From Micractinium sp. NFX-FRZ (taxonomy: Eukaryota; Chlorophyta; Trebouxiophyceae; Chlorellales; Chlorellaceae), in assembly GCA_029339195.1 (NCBI GenBank), contig JAPTJF010000043.1, forward strand, positions 166,683 to 230,682: a stretch of 64,000 bases of DNA, read 5' to 3'. Shown here piece after piece: positions 31,401 to 47,455 of the stretch; within the stretch, counting starts at the first letter, position 1, and every line of letters begins with the position of its first letter. A program made the translations under genes and the position numbers. The notes under the pieces were generated by a model. It saw nothing but the letters and a program-made list of their open reading frames with translations. It was not told where the DNA came from and did no database searches.

Positions 31401-33614
31401 TGTGCATGCTCCGCCGCCCCCGCTGTGTGCGCAGCAAATAGAGACTCAGGGAACAACCTGTGCATGTGTTCAACGCCTGTGCACGCGCACGCACCTGAGT
31501 AGTAGTGAAGCTCTGCCAGCGCCCAGCAGAGGCGTGCAATGTCGGCGCCCTCCAGCGAGTACAGAGCCAGCAGGTGTGGCCCCCTCAGCGCCGCCTCTGC
31601 CTTCCTCAGCAGCGAGCGGGGCGGGCGGTGCTTGAGGTGTGCAAATGACCACAGCAGCCAGCCCAGGCTGGCGGGCGCGAGGCCGCCGGGCAGCAGCGCC
31701 TCGGCGCGCGCTGCGGCGGCCACCAGGGCGGCGTCGCTGGGGCGGTGGCCCGCGGTGGCCAAGGCTGCGGAGGCAGGAGCGGGGATGGGAACCCAGAGCA
31801 GGGTGCGGAACAGACAGTATGAGCACCCCCAACAAAGCAAGGCGAGTTCGCAGGCGAGGGGAGCACCACCTTGCAGTGCCATGAGCAAGGCTGGGCCACC
31901 AGCAGAGCAGTGCTGCAGCGCGCCGAGCGACCCCAGCCCAGCAATCTGCTCCTCACCCGACAGCATGCCCACCAGATCCCGCTCATTCAGCGCCGCCGCC
32001 CGCTCCGCCAGCTGCTCCCCAGCCGCCCCCAGCAGGCCAGCAGCCCTGCCGTCCCGCCAGGCCGGCAGGTTGCCGTGCCCCGCCACCGCCATTAACAGCA
32101 TGCACAGCTCTTGGTTGCTGAACCCAGCCAGGCGGGGGGCTGCCTCTGCTGTCAGTGCCGCAGCCAGGGTCTCGATGCCAGGCTGGAAGCCTAGCTTGGG
32201 GAGCGCCCAGGCAATGTTGCTGAGGCCCTGCGGGCTGCAGGAGGGCAGCTGGCGCTGGGCGTGCCAGCAGGCGTGACGGCAGAACTGCATGTGCATGGCA
32301 GTGGAAGAGAGGGGATGAGAGGGCATGAGGTGGGGTTGGTAAAGTCAGGCAGGCAGGAAGGCGGGCAGGCCCCCAGATTCATGGAGAGCAGTCCGGCAGG
32401 CAGGAAGGCGGGCAGGCACCCAGATTCATGCAGCAGGCAGGCAGGCAGGCGGGATGCACTGCATGAGCAAGCACGGCGCTTGCCTCTGGGCTGGGCGCCC
32501 ACTGCAGGCAGCCCAGGGAGTAGAAAATGGTGGCCAGCTGCTGGGCGTTGAGCTTGCCCAGCGGCTTGTGGGAGCCGCTGCCCCGCCCCTGCCGCACAAC
32601 AAAGGTGGCCTGCTCGCTGGCCAGCAGGGCCTGGCAGATGCCGTGCAGGAGCGGCTGCGAGCGGAAGGCCGCCTTGCCACACGACCACAGCAGGTGTATG
32701 AGCAGCTGCGGCGGCAGGCGGGCCAGCCAGGGCGGCGGAGGCAACGCTGCCGCTGCCGCCGCTGCCGCCGCTGCTGCTGCTGCAGCTTGCTCACTGCCTG
32801 CCGCCGCCGCCGGCTGCTGCCCCTCCCCTGCTGCCTGTTGCGCCTCCGCCTGCTGCCGCCGCGCTGCCTGCTGCGCCGCCCGCTGCTGCTCCGCCAGCTG
32901 CCGCTGCACCTGTGCATCAATGGCTGTCAGCAGGCTTCCCACCCCCGAGTGCCCCAGCCTTGTGAGTGCCCAGGCTGCCAGGCACGCCTCACTGGGTGCC
33001 TCCGCTGGCAGGCGGTGGCACAGCTGCTCGGTGGCTTCCGACAGCAGCGGCCGCGGCGGGCGCAGCCCCAGAGCCACGCACTGCCTGAGCATGAGCACGA
33101 GGTCTCGAATCTGCAGTTCTTTGCAGCCCAGCTGTAGCACGCGGAACAGCCGGCGCAGCTCTGGCGCCTCCTGCAACCCCGCCGCCTGCTGCGCCTGGGC
33201 GCCGTCGGTGCGTGCCGCCTCAAGGAGCGCATCGAGCACGGCCAGCGCCTGCCGAGGTGTCAGCTCCTCACTGCCACCCAGCTGCAGCAGCTCGGGTAAC
33301 CCTAAGCCGTGCACCAGCTGCGCGTGTTCTGGATCGGTGCCAGCAGGCGGGCGGCCACGTTGCCGCTGCCGCTGTTGGCGGCGCCTTTGCGGCGGCGAGC
33401 TGCTGGGCTGCGGGGCGCCTGCATCCGCTGGGATGCTGCTTGTGGCGACGCTGCGAGCATGAACAACGCGGCGGTGGCGGGCGCCAGCAGCGGCGAGGGT
33501 TTGCGCATGGCGACCCGACCCAGCCCACACACTGGCAGACTGCCAAGAAATTGTGCCCAGCATCCCCGACATCTCGGTAAAGCGAAAGGTACAGCGAGAC
33601 AGGCAGGATTTCAT
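28487..33614 (-). CDS. Large OPR/RAP-like organelle RNA-binding protein
   Basis: Exons 33614..32484, 32284..31957, 31764..31495, 31261..31089, 30922..30839, 30637..29567 and 29332..28487 give 1300 residues. Exon 1 ends in a strong GC donor (AGAG/GCAAGC). The N-terminal 60 residues are basic and Ser/Ala-rich, without acids after the first few, fitting plastid or mitochondrial import. Helical repeats follow throughout: LSNIAWALPKLGFQPG, LGWLLWSFAHLKHRPP, ALLSDLAGVLRSMWERLP, VAMVMWTFGKLGVHPG, LAMLLWSFATLEHHPG, QAAWGFAKCGFADEAF, VLLLWSLAALQQYGSQLY. Ala, Gln and Gly runs interrupt them. The C-terminus has a degenerate RAP-like segment (YGDYIVVLE, then HRLLGSALVAQRVLEARG). Such proteins usually stabilise or activate one organelle mRNA; the target is unknown. 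Confidence 0.82.
31268..31345. repeat. Intronic GCTGTGCC-type short repeats
   Basis: The minus (sense) strand carries repeated GCTGTGCCAC units just upstream of the exon 4 acceptor. Confidence 0.6.
32341..32450. repeat. Two-copy 55-bp intronic repeat with CAGG runs
   Basis: GGCAGGAAGGCGGGCAGGC followed by CCAGATTCATG occurs twice, then a CAGG tetranucleotide run. It lies inside the first intron of the OPR-like gene. Confidence 0.7.
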
Positions 33615-33953
33615 TTCTCAACCTCAAGGCGGCAGCGGCGGCAGCACAGCGGCGGCACTGCGTGCGCATGACGCATGCCCATCTGTTCGTGCTCATTGCA
33701 CAGCACAACGCCTACCTGACAACATGGCTGCAAGCATTGCATCTGTTTTGCTCCAGGGAGAGGGTAATGACAGGGTCAGAGCAGGGGGCATTTCATAGTA
33801 ACGGCAGCGACCAAGTGGAGTGACCCACGTGTTGGTGGAGAGTATGGAGCAGCCAGGCGCAGTCGGGAACTGAGAGAGCAGAGAGCAGGACACACATGGA
33901 CTAGAATGGAGGGAATAATCTCAGTCATGACACAAGATACCAAACACGGGGCA
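33615..33953. other. Intergenic, two tandem minus-strand genes
   Basis: 3' untranslated region of the F-box gene and promoter of the OPR-like gene. No coding signal. Confidence 0.45.
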
Positions 33954-35616
33954 TCATGTGTGATGCCTGCCTGGCCCCGGGTCGAGGCAGAGCTCATACA
34001 GGCGTGCCGGCTGATACAGGCTGCTGCTGCGCGTCACGCTGATGCCCGGGCGCCGCTGCAGCGCGCTGGCAGCATCGACAAACAAGCGGCCCAGCACGCC
34101 GTCGTCGGCTTGCAGCTCGAGGGTTTGCAGGGGCAGGTGGCGCACCGCCCACTGCAGGACGGCTGCCATGGTAGGGTTGGCCCCAGCAGTCGACATGCCC
34201 AGGTGCGCCAGGCTGCGTGCAGCGCACAGCGCCGGCAGGCTGCGGTGCAGCGTGTCGGAGGGGGCCACCAGGGAGCGCAGGCCGGCCAGCCACGCGCCGC
34301 CAGGCAGCGCCTGCCCCTCTTCGTCCGCGCGCTCGCTGCTCTCTGGGAGCCAGCAGAGCGTGTCGAGGCGGGTCAGGCTGGTGAGCTGCTGGGGCGGGTG
34401 CGGCAGGCCGGGCACGTCACAAAGCACGAGGCAGGTGAGGCTGGCCGCCAGGCGGGGCAGCGCCGCTGGCACCATGCTGCCGTCAGTCATAAGGTCTGAC
34501 GAATCTATGATTCCAAGAGCCTCCAAGCCCGTCAGCTCCGGCAGGCAAGCGGGCAGGTGGGTGCAGCTGTTGAGCACCAGGCGGCGCAGGCTGGTGAGCT
34601 GGAGCAGCAGCGAGTAGCCATCGGCCGCGGTGTAGCACCCGTTGGTCAGGCTCAGCGCCTGGAGGCGCGTGAGGCCAGCCACCTGCAGTGGCAGGCGTGC
34701 ACAAGCAGTTTGTACTGTGGCGAGCAGGGCAGAAGAGCACGAGGAGCACACAGCAGGCAGGTTTGCGGGGCAGGCAGGCGCAGCCAAAGGGATGGGACAA
34801 CGGATAGGGGCGCAAGCAGATGGGCCAGAGAATCTGAACTCTGCGCTTTGAGGCAGGTGGAGGCCAAGCGGTACCTGGTGCGGCAGGGATTCGCCCTCAT
34901 CGCTCTCAAGGTCGAGCCTTGTGATGGAAGACGGCAGGCTGGCAGCCGCGTGGATGTCCACATCGCTTCCCGCCAAGCTCAGCCGCTCCAGTTGCGTCAG
35001 CGGATGCAGCGCAGCCGTGACCATCAGCGCTGAAGAGTAAGTGTCGATGTGCAGGTGACGTAGCTGGTGAGCAGCCCGCAGCCAGGTGCTGCAGGGCAGG
35101 AGCATGTCCGCCTTGAGACGGAGCACCCGCAGGCCGCTGCCACAGGCTGCAATCATGCCACATAGCAGGGTGACGCTTTCCCTCTCTTCTTGATCGTCAA
35201 AATTATAGCGTGTCACTTCCAGCGCCAGCTGCCGCACGTGCTGTGCCGCCCCCGACAGCAGCCAGGCACACAGCGAGCGCAGCCGGGGCAGCGCCGCCTC
35301 ATGTGCCGTGGGGCGGATGGCTACATTAATGCTCGCCAGCAGCTGGGGCCTGTTGACCAGCTGTCGCAGTCGACGGCAGGTCAGAGGCACGGCCTTGTGC
35401 CTGCACAGGAGGGAGGGCACGGAGGGCCGGCAAGGGTGTAGCGACGGCGTAGAATGGGTTGAGCGGCGGGAGGGCCGGTGTGCGGTGACCGCTGCTGCTG
35501 CGCCGCCTGGATTGGCAGCTTCCACGTGTTCACCTCTCTTGAGACGTCAGGAACCCCAGACAGCGGATGCAGAGGTCGTCCGGGAGCGAGAGAAAGCCGG
35601 AAGGGCTCGGAGCCAT
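33954..35616 (-). CDS. F-box / leucine-rich-repeat protein
   Basis: Exons 35616..35534, 35400..34875 and 34682..33954 give 445 residues. F-box proteins join SCF ubiquitin ligases through the F-box and select substrates with the C-terminal repeats. The F-box is split by the first intron: LSLPDDLCIRCLGFLTSQER joins HKAVPLTCRRLRQLVNRP. The rest is a series of irregular LRRs: LRVLRLKADMLLP, LRHLHIDTYSS, LERLSLAGSDVD, ITRLDLESDEG, LQALSLTNGCY, LRRLVLNSCTHLP, LEALGIIDSSD, LTCLVLCDVPGLP, LQTLELQADDG. The in-frame GTG at 35525 is inside the intron and is not the start; the ATG at 35616 gives the complete F-box. The substrate cannot be inferred. Confidence 0.82.
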
Positions 35617-36581
35617 CTCGCTCGCTGCCAATGCCGCTTTAAAGGAAATCCACGTGCGTTCAGAGACTCAGTAATACACCGCGGTCCAGCAAGACTACAC
35701 CAAGGGCCAGCACAGGAGTTCAAGCCGCTCGCAGCAGGCAAACCGCAGCTGTATGTTGAGCATGGCAAAAGCAAGGCAACCGCAGCAGCAGTCCATACTT
35801 TTTGAGGCATGAAGTGCTGTTTCAACATGTGTTGCATTTCCAAAGTTCATAATTGCGCAATTGATTGGCCAAACCAGGCTTGGGGCGCTAGGAGAGGGCG
35901 ATGGTGGTGGTGTGCCACCGTGACACCCCGCCCGGCCCTGCACGGCAAGGTTGTAGCTTTGGTGTGCCAACGGGGCCTGCAATCATGCCGATGAGCGGGC
36001 AACTCCCTGATTCCGGCTCTTTGTTGGTATATGAAGGTGCGATCGACAGACCTTGGACGACAAACGAGGCCTGGTGAGAAGGTTTGTGTTTTACCTGGCG
36101 AGATGCTTCGTCGGTGCCACTCCCTCATAAGGGCGGGGGCTAGTGACAGGCTGGGTGCACAGTATCCAGGCTTCAAGCCAAATCCTGTAACATGTACCAG
36201 TTTCCAGGGTGGTAGCTTGCACCCAGCGTGGTGATCCTGCTATTGCTCGCAACACCCAAGCCCACCAGTGCGGGCTTCCGCCAACCCACCCCCCGGCGGG
36301 GCAGCTGTCTTGCAGATCGCAGGTGGAGGGGTTTTGTCTGCAAGAGCTTTGCACTGACATCTAGGTTGTGAATAAAAGCCAAGGCTGAGCAGAAGTGCCG
36401 GTGGGGGCGGAGCATTGCAGCTTGTGAACGGGCGCTGGTGGCGGGCCTCCCGCCACGACAGGCTCAGCAGGCGCTGGCGGATGTGTCTCTGACGGGCCCG
36501 AGAGTCGCTGTTTGCATCCCATCGAGGGCCTCGAGCCTGCACACTCCAAGCCTGCTGATCAAGCTCTAGTAGCAGGCAGCG
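35617..36581. promoter_or_regulatory. Divergent promoter region, F-box / CDC73
   Basis: 965 bp between two outward-facing genes. No coding exon is supported and no clear promoter motif is seen. Confidence 0.35.
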
Positions 36582-39500
36582 ATGGCCGACCCGCTCTCCC
36601 TCCTTCGGGAGTTCGTGAGCAGCGGCAGGATCGATGAAGTGGTGGTCACGGGCGACCGCGTGGACTTTGGCGGCAAGTTCACGTTCAGCAAAAATGCGGC
36701 CACGGGCTACAAGGCGCAGCAGGTGCCGTGTTTGGGGGCAGGGCGATGTGCGCAGCTGCATCAGGACATCTTCTTGATACCCAGGGCAGGGGGGCAGCGT
36801 GCGCTGCTGTCTGCTTGTTCACCGCCACCGCCGCTGCCGCCGCCGCCGCCGCTGCCGCTGCACCTCCAACCATCTGCTTCCCTCGTCCACTCTTGCGGCC
36901 CGCAGGGCAAGGGCAACTTTTACGACCTCGGCACGCTGCTCTTCTTCGCCCGCAACATCAACTCCAAGTTCAGCGTGTACTTCAAGAAGGCGCAGGAGGA
37001 GACGGGCAGCGCGGTGACGTTTGTGGACAGAAGGGTGCGAACGGGCATGCGGGGAGTGTGTGCTGCCTGCCGCTGCCGCAGGCAGGCTGTGTTCGTCCTC
37101 CGGCAGTGAGGATGAGAAGTACCGCCATGCTCGCCGCACATGCGCCGCCTGCCTGTGCCTGCCAGCCCCCACTGCCTGCCCACCGCGTGTTTGCCTGCCT
37201 GCCTGCCTGCCTGCCTACCACCTGCCTGCCCACCGCCTGCCCACCGCCTGGCCTGCAGGACCTGCAAGAGTATCTGACCGGGCGGTCGGACCGGTCAGAG
37301 TACATCCAGCTGGCGGTGCTGCCTTCCATGGAGGTGAGGCCTAAAACTTGAGAGGCTGGCTTTGCAGGCGTTCTCCCGGCTCTTGGGCTGCCTGTTGATT
37401 GCTCAGTGCGCTGACTATGTGGCTAGTAATACACGGGGAGCCAACGTGATGCGACAAAGCAGCCATCCAGCGTGAAGTGGTGCACAGCAGAGCAGCACAG
37501 AGGCAGCAAACGCAGCAGGCATGCCTGGCACGCTGCCGCCCTCGCAGACAGTATGCCGGTGCAGCTGCCCTAACCCAGCACTCGCTCACGCACCCGTGTG
37601 CCACCCTGCAGGTTGAGCCGCCTAGCAAGCGTGCGCGGCTGGAGGCGGGCGGCGAGGCGGGGCAGGCGGGGCCAGGCGGCCTGGGCGGGCCGGGGGCGGA
37701 GGAGGAGGCGGAAGAGGCGGCGGAGGCGGCGGCGCTTCGGAAAGTGCGGCAGAATGAGCTGCAGGTGGGGAGGATATGCAGGGCTCAGGGCAGGGGGTGC
37801 AGGTGGGGATTGCAGCTGTGCCAGACTTGGGGTCGAGATGGTTTGCTGTGCTGCAGGAAAGTGGGGGAGACTGGGGTGCAGGTGGAAGAGGGTGGGGCGC
37901 AGGGATCAGGGGCAGGGCTATATTATGTGCTTGGGAGGGAGATGGAGGGTGCTGGTGTGAGGGAAGTGTGGGTGAAGAAGGAGCTGCAGGCAGGGCATTG
38001 CGTGTGAGGGGGCGCAGGGCCACGGCTCCAAATTGAGGGCGGGCCAAGGGCAAGTGCAGGTGCTGTGAGTTGTACTGTGCTGCGGTCGCTGGCAGAAGCT
38101 AGGAGCGTGGCGCTCACCCGCCTGCCCGGCCTGCCTCCCGCTGCAGCTGCGGGACCGCAACAGCATGCTGAGCGTGCCGGGGCGCAGCTTCCGGAAGGTG
38201 CTCACCATTCTGAGCCAGGCGCAGCGGGCACAGCACGCGGTCAAGCCGCCCCCACCAAAGCAGCCCGCGGCCAAGCCTGTCGTCCCTGTCCGGCCGTCGG
38301 GCCGTTACGAGCGGCAGACGCAGCAGGATGCCACCCTGAAGCAGCTGGGTGCTGCAGAGCTGGGCGTGCAGGTCGGCTTCCGCCCCACCTCGCAGGCGGC
38401 GGCAGCAGCAGCAGCAAACGGCGTGCCCCCCCCGCCGCCACCGCCGGCGCAGCAGGGCGCCGCGCCGCCACCGCCGCCGCCCCCCGCTGTCGCCTCCTCC
38501 TCGCGGCAGCAGCAGCAGCAGCAGCACACGTCCCGGCACGCCAGCGGCAGCAGCAGCCGCGCGGCGGCGGCGGCGCAGCAAGCGGGCTCGCGGCGCGTGC
38601 CGACGCCCAAGCAGCCGTCGGCGCCAAAGCGGCATGGCACGCCGGTCATCATGGTGCCACCTGGCATGACGGCGCTGCTCAACATGCACAACGTGCCGGG
38701 CTTCCTTGAGAGGGGGGAGTTCCAGACCACGGAGCAGGCCAAGGTGGGAGGGCGGTGGGTGGGAAGGGTGGTGTTGGCGGCGTGCACCGGTGCTGAGGCA
38801 GGAGTTGGATGTGCAGTCAGGTCAGGGCAGCGGCAGAGAGTGTCGCTTCAGCATAGCTTGCAGCGGCCCCAAGCTCTGCTGGGCCGCTGCCTGCCCGCCC
38901 GGGCGTGCGTTCCGCACCTGCCTGACCGGGCTGGCTGCTCGGATGTGGTTGCAGGCAGCGGCGGTTGAGGCCAATGATGGCAAGCCCCCCAAGAAGGAGG
39001 ACCGCATCACCATCTCGCGCACCCTGGGGCGCAAGGGGCCCGTCAAGTATTACATCACTGGTGAGACCGAGGGCAGGAGTTTTGGGGGGAGGTTTACAGG
39101 GAGACTGTGGCGGGTAACCATTGAGGAGGCGCACGGGGCCCGTCATGCAACACATCATCAGCAGTCCAGGGAGCAGGGTCGGTCCTGTTGTGGTCAAAGA
39201 GCTGGGTTTGTAGGCTGTGTTTACGTTGGAGGGCAGGGAAAAAGAAGGCTGGTCTGGGCTGAGCTGTGTGCTGCACGAGAGTGTGCAGGATGCATGGCGC
39301 AAAAACGGGCCGGGAGAGGGCAGGCGAACATCGCTTCCTCCCCTGTCCCGCCCTGACCTCTCGGCTTTACCTCTGCCGCACTCTTAGCCCTGCGTCACAC
39401 CATCCCGCCTGTGCTGGTGCTGCGCAGACAAGGAGCCGGCGAGCAAGCAGGACTGGGAGCGTGTGGTGGCGGTCATCTGCCTGGGCAAGGCCTGGCAGTT

Positions 39501-41072
39501 CAAGAAGTGGCCCTTCAAGGTGGGAGCGGGGCAGGCATGGCCGCACAAGGGCCAGTCAAGAGGGTGTTGGGGGGCGGGAGGTGGGGGGCGGCCGGCCGGA
39601 CAAAGTAAGGCGTACCTGGCCTCTCACTCTTCTCCTTCCTGTGCTGCCCACCATCAGTAAGCGGGACAGAGCACTGCCGACCTGGGCGACACCTCTAACA
39701 GTGCTGCGCATGTCCACCCTTCTCTTGCCCCACCCTTCCCGTCTTATCCTGCACGCCCCATGCTCCCCCCGCAGGGCGCCAGCACGCGCGACCTGGTGAA
39801 CGACACCCTCTCCACGGCGCTGGGCCACGCTCTCCTCTCCTCACACCCCTCCTGTCTTCTCCCCCACGCCCTCCCCCTCCCCCGCAGGGCGCCAGCATGG
39901 GCGACCTGTTGCCACCTTCTCCATGTATTGGTGACGCTCACTTCTCCTCCCCCCACACCCTTCCCGTCGTATCCCCCATGCCCTCCCCTCCCCCTGCAGG
40001 GTGCCAGCACGGGCGACCTGTTGCTCAACACCCTCTCCAAGGCGCTGGGCCGCGCTGCCCTCTCCCCACACCCCTCCTGTCTTCTCCCCCAAGCCCTGCC
40101 TCCCCCTTGCAGGGTGCCAGCATGGACGACCTGTTGCCCACTTCTCCAAGTATTGGTGACGCTCTCTTCTCCTCCCCCCACACCCTTCCCATCTTATCCC
40201 CCACACCCTTCCCATCTTATCCCCCACGCCCTCCCACTGGCCCTGCAGGGTGCCAGCACGGGCGACCTGTTGCCACCTTCTCCAAGTATTGGTGACGCTC
40301 CCTTCTCCTCCCCCCACACCCTTCCCATCTTATCCCCCACGCCCTCCCCTCCCTCTGCAGGGCGCCATCACGGGCGACCTGGTGGACACCTTCTCCAAGG
40401 TGCTGGGCGTGTATGTGCACTACACAGACGAGCAGGTGGACGCCACGGTGAAGAGCTGGAACGTCAAGATCCTGGGCATCAACCGGCAGTCGCGGCACCG
40501 CGACGCCACGGTGGCACAGGTGCGACGTGGGTGGCGGCTCAGGGGTTCTTGTGAGGGGTGACGGGCCGGTGAACCGCTGGGTAGTTCCTCAGGATTGTGG
40601 TATCAACTGGGGTGCCACGGCGGTTGGTGCGGGGCTGTGGCAGGGCCTGGCTGGGCCAGGGGTGAGGGGCTGGCTGCGCTGGGCGGCAGCAGGGTGTGGC
40701 AGGGCGCCTTGGCAGGCAGGTGGCCTGGCACAGCTCGCAGGTGGCCCCGCACATGCGCCAGCCGCCGGAAGAGGCGTGCGCTTCTGGCAGCCTTGCTGCC
40801 TGTGCCTGCAAGCCCAGCATGCCTTGCTGCGCTGTGCTTGCCGTCGAACAATGTGCGCAGCAGCTTGACAGGCTGCAGTGCAAAGCGAGAGTGCACAGGA
40901 GATGAAACCAATGCTGCTGCGTCCTGGACAAACACTGCGTCCTGCCCGCCCCACCCCGCGCTGACTGAACACGGTGTTCTTTGCACCCCACCACCCTCTT
41001 GCTTGCCCCCAGGAGTTCTGGCGGCTGCTGGATGCGCACCTGCAGGCGCGCAGCTCCACGCTGCTCTACTGA
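36582..41072 (+). CDS. CDC73: PAF1 complex subunit CDC73 / parafibromin
   Basis: CDC73 is a PAF1-complex subunit that travels with RNA polymerase II and supports elongation-linked histone modification and 3' processing. Exons 36582..36722, 36906..37034, 37259..37333, 37612..37764, 38147..38743, 38955..39060, 39428..39519, 40361..40519 and 41013..41072 give 503 residues. The N-terminal domain is clear (MADPLSLLREFVSSG, VVVTGDRVDFG, GNFYDLGTLLFFARN, LQEYLTGRSDRSEYIQL). A middle Glu/Ala/Pro/Gln-rich linker follows, then the C-terminal Ras-like domain from about residue 330 (TPVIMVPPGMTALLNMHNV, WERVVAVICLGKAWQFKKWP, ITGDLVDTFSKVLGVYV, VKSWNVKILGINRQSRHRD). Intron 7 is stretched to 841 bp by tandem copies of the exon 8 edge. 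Confidence 0.93.
39771..40400. repeat. Six-copy array of CDC73 exon 8 acceptor edge
   Basis: GCAG followed by GGCGCC or GGTGCC starts at 39771, 39884, 39996, 40109, 40245 and 40357, so the units are 112-113 bp with one of 136. Each holds a C-rich tract, a good acceptor and about 20-55 bp like the start of exon 8 (GAITGDLVDTFSKVLG). The third copy reads GASTGDLLLNTLSKALG; others change after GDLL. Only the copy at 40357 continues into the real exon. Confidence 0.9.
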
Positions 41073-41518
41073 AGGTGGCTGAGAGCCGCCCATGTGCGCA
41101 GCAGCAGTGGCAGCAGAGGTGGTGCACACAGCACACAGCAGCACAGGTGGCGCAGACAGCACGCGTGGCGCAGACAGCACGCACCAGCACAGCTTCTAGC
41201 AGCCTCATCAGGCACCCAGCTGGGCCTCCCTGGCTGTTTGCAAGCTGGATGCACTGCCCATCTTCATGTTTCGCCCTTGAATCTGGCAAGCATATGTGAA
41301 CAATCATTGAAAAACGCGATGCCAGGAGGCAGGCCGTGCGTACACTGTACAGACAGCTGGCTGGTTGGGCAAGTTGGGGGCAATGCTGGGTCAAGGGTGC
41401 TAGGGGCGCAGTCTGGGTGCCAGCAGGAGCGCAGCGGGGTGCGGCAGGCAACCAGAAAGAGCACACGGGCGGCAGGCAGGGCAGGGGGCAGAAGGCTGGT
41501 GCCTCCCGGGTGCATCGC
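41073..41518. other. Convergent 3' regions
   Basis: Spacer between two converging genes, with a short GGCGCAGACAGCACGC repeat near 41151-41185. No coding signal. Confidence 0.45.
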
Positions 41519-42731
41519 TCAGTTGATGGGGGTGGCCGCGTTTGGCTTCTCCCACAGCGTCTTGCGTGTGGTTTTGTGGTAGTAGTAGGGCTTCTTTGAC
41601 GCATCAAAGGCCACTGCCCACCCCTCGGGCAGCCCGTCCTCTGCGGCCCGCTTGCGGGCCGCCTCCTCAGCGGCCGCGCCGTCTGCATAACGAGGGGCAA
41701 GCATGGGCAGCGGGAGCAGGGTCAGGGAGAGTTGTTTGCGAGGTGTCGGCCTGGCAGCGCGGGTGTGACGCTGCTGCACACCTGCTGCGCTGCTAGTGCT
41801 GCTGGACAAGAGCACCGCATGCTGGAAGAAGGCGGCAGCCGGCTGGGACAGCGACTGTAGCATGCAGCCAGCGGGTGGCGGGGCAGCTGCTCATCGTGAC
41901 TCACCCTCCTTGGGAGGCCCGCCGCCGGCTGCCTGCTGCTGCTGCGGTGCTTGCTGCTGCGGTGGCTGCTGCTGTCCCTGCTGCTGCGACCCCTGGGGCG
42001 GCGCCAGCTGCGGCGGCGCACCCCCCTCAGCACGCATCTGCACTTTGCACAAGGAAAGGCAGGGGAGGGGGTGGGGGTGGGGGTTCTGTACAGGGCAGCA
42101 TGCCAAGCAGGGAAGGTCGCCTCCGTATGGTGCCGCCACGGCTCCAAACACGTGCACAGTAACGGCCATCGCAGCCCTGCCCTCAGCACACTTCGTCCTG
42201 CGCTGACCCTCGTCAAGCTGATGCATGCTGGGCATGGCAGCAGCTCCTCCATTCTCATGTGCTCCTCCATTCTCATGTGCGCAAGCACCCGCCCCCTACC
42301 TTTGCATAGTCCTCTGCCCGCCGCTTCAGGTCCTCAAAATCCACCTGCTTGGCCTTCTTGGCCGCCTCTATGTCCGACTGGAAGATGGCGGGGCGCATCT
42401 CAAACGCATCCTCACCGTACATCGCCCGCCAGTTGACCGTGCCCGTGGTGCACTGGGCGGCCTGGTGGCCCAGCTGCAGGCGGGAGGAGGGTGCAGGTGA
42501 GCGGGGCCGGGCGGGGGCGGAAGTTGAGCATGGGCAGCGCACAGGTGGGGCGCGGGCGGCTGGGTGGCAGCACAGGTATGACCGGCAACATGCGGTAGAG
42601 AGCAGAGGGACGCTGGCGCCTGCCGCCGCCCGTGCCCGCGGCCGCCCCAGGCGGCGGCGCACCTGGCCGCAAATGTTGCACCCTGACGGGTGCCAGTTGG
42701 GGTCACGGCGGAGTTTGTGGTGCATCTCCAT
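41519..42731 (-). CDS. CCHC zinc-knuckle and WW-domain protein
   Basis: Exons 42731..42663, 42473..42300, 42037..41905 and 41682..41519 give 179 residues. The N-terminus has a zinc knuckle of the form C-x2-C-x4-H-x4-C (CNICGQLGHQAAQC, residues 18-31) that is whole only after splicing, followed by a charged helix (QSDIEAAKKAKQVDFEDLKR). A Gln/Pro-rich linker is followed by a WW domain at the C-terminus (LPEGWAVAFDASKKPYYYHK, TLWEKP). Zinc knuckles bind single-stranded RNA and WW domains bind proline-rich partners, so a role in RNA processing is plausible. Plants have small proteins of this combination (family knowledge), but I cannot give a gene name. Confidence 0.82.
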
Positions 42732-43117
42732 GGCTACGAGAGGCGCTGTGCCGGACTAGTGGGCCGAGCAGGCGGGCGATGGCGATGCCGAGGCGCTCTC
42801 GTCGGCACGCTGTCTGTTGCTGGTGCCGAAGCTATGCCGATGTCAATTGGGGTCGCCGTGAACAAGCGGGGAGGGCGATGGGCGGGCGCAGGGGGGCCGG
42901 AGAAGGGGTGCTTGCAGCTGGGGCCTGGCGCCGGTTTCTTTGCTGTCAAGCCAGTGCTCAGAAATTTAGGTAGAGGCTGAGGCCTGATCGCCGCATGCGG
43001 CATGGAAAGTCTGGAAGACCAGGTGGCAGTGCTCAAACTTCGCTCTCCCGGCTGTCCCCTCCTTCTGAAACCTCTTGCTGCCGCTGGCCAGTGATCAGGA
43101 GCAGCCAAGCAGCCAAA
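42732..43117. promoter_or_regulatory. Divergent promoter, WW protein / MIPS
   Basis: 386 bp between two outward-facing start codons; no coding signal. Confidence 0.4.

Positions 43118-47455
<4,338 letters not shown>

Noticed and set aside
39760..40554. Open frame of 264 codons spanning the CDC73 intron array
   Set aside because: It is open because the repeats lack stops in that frame, but it is not in frame with CDC73 exon 8 and has no homology outside the short exon copies.
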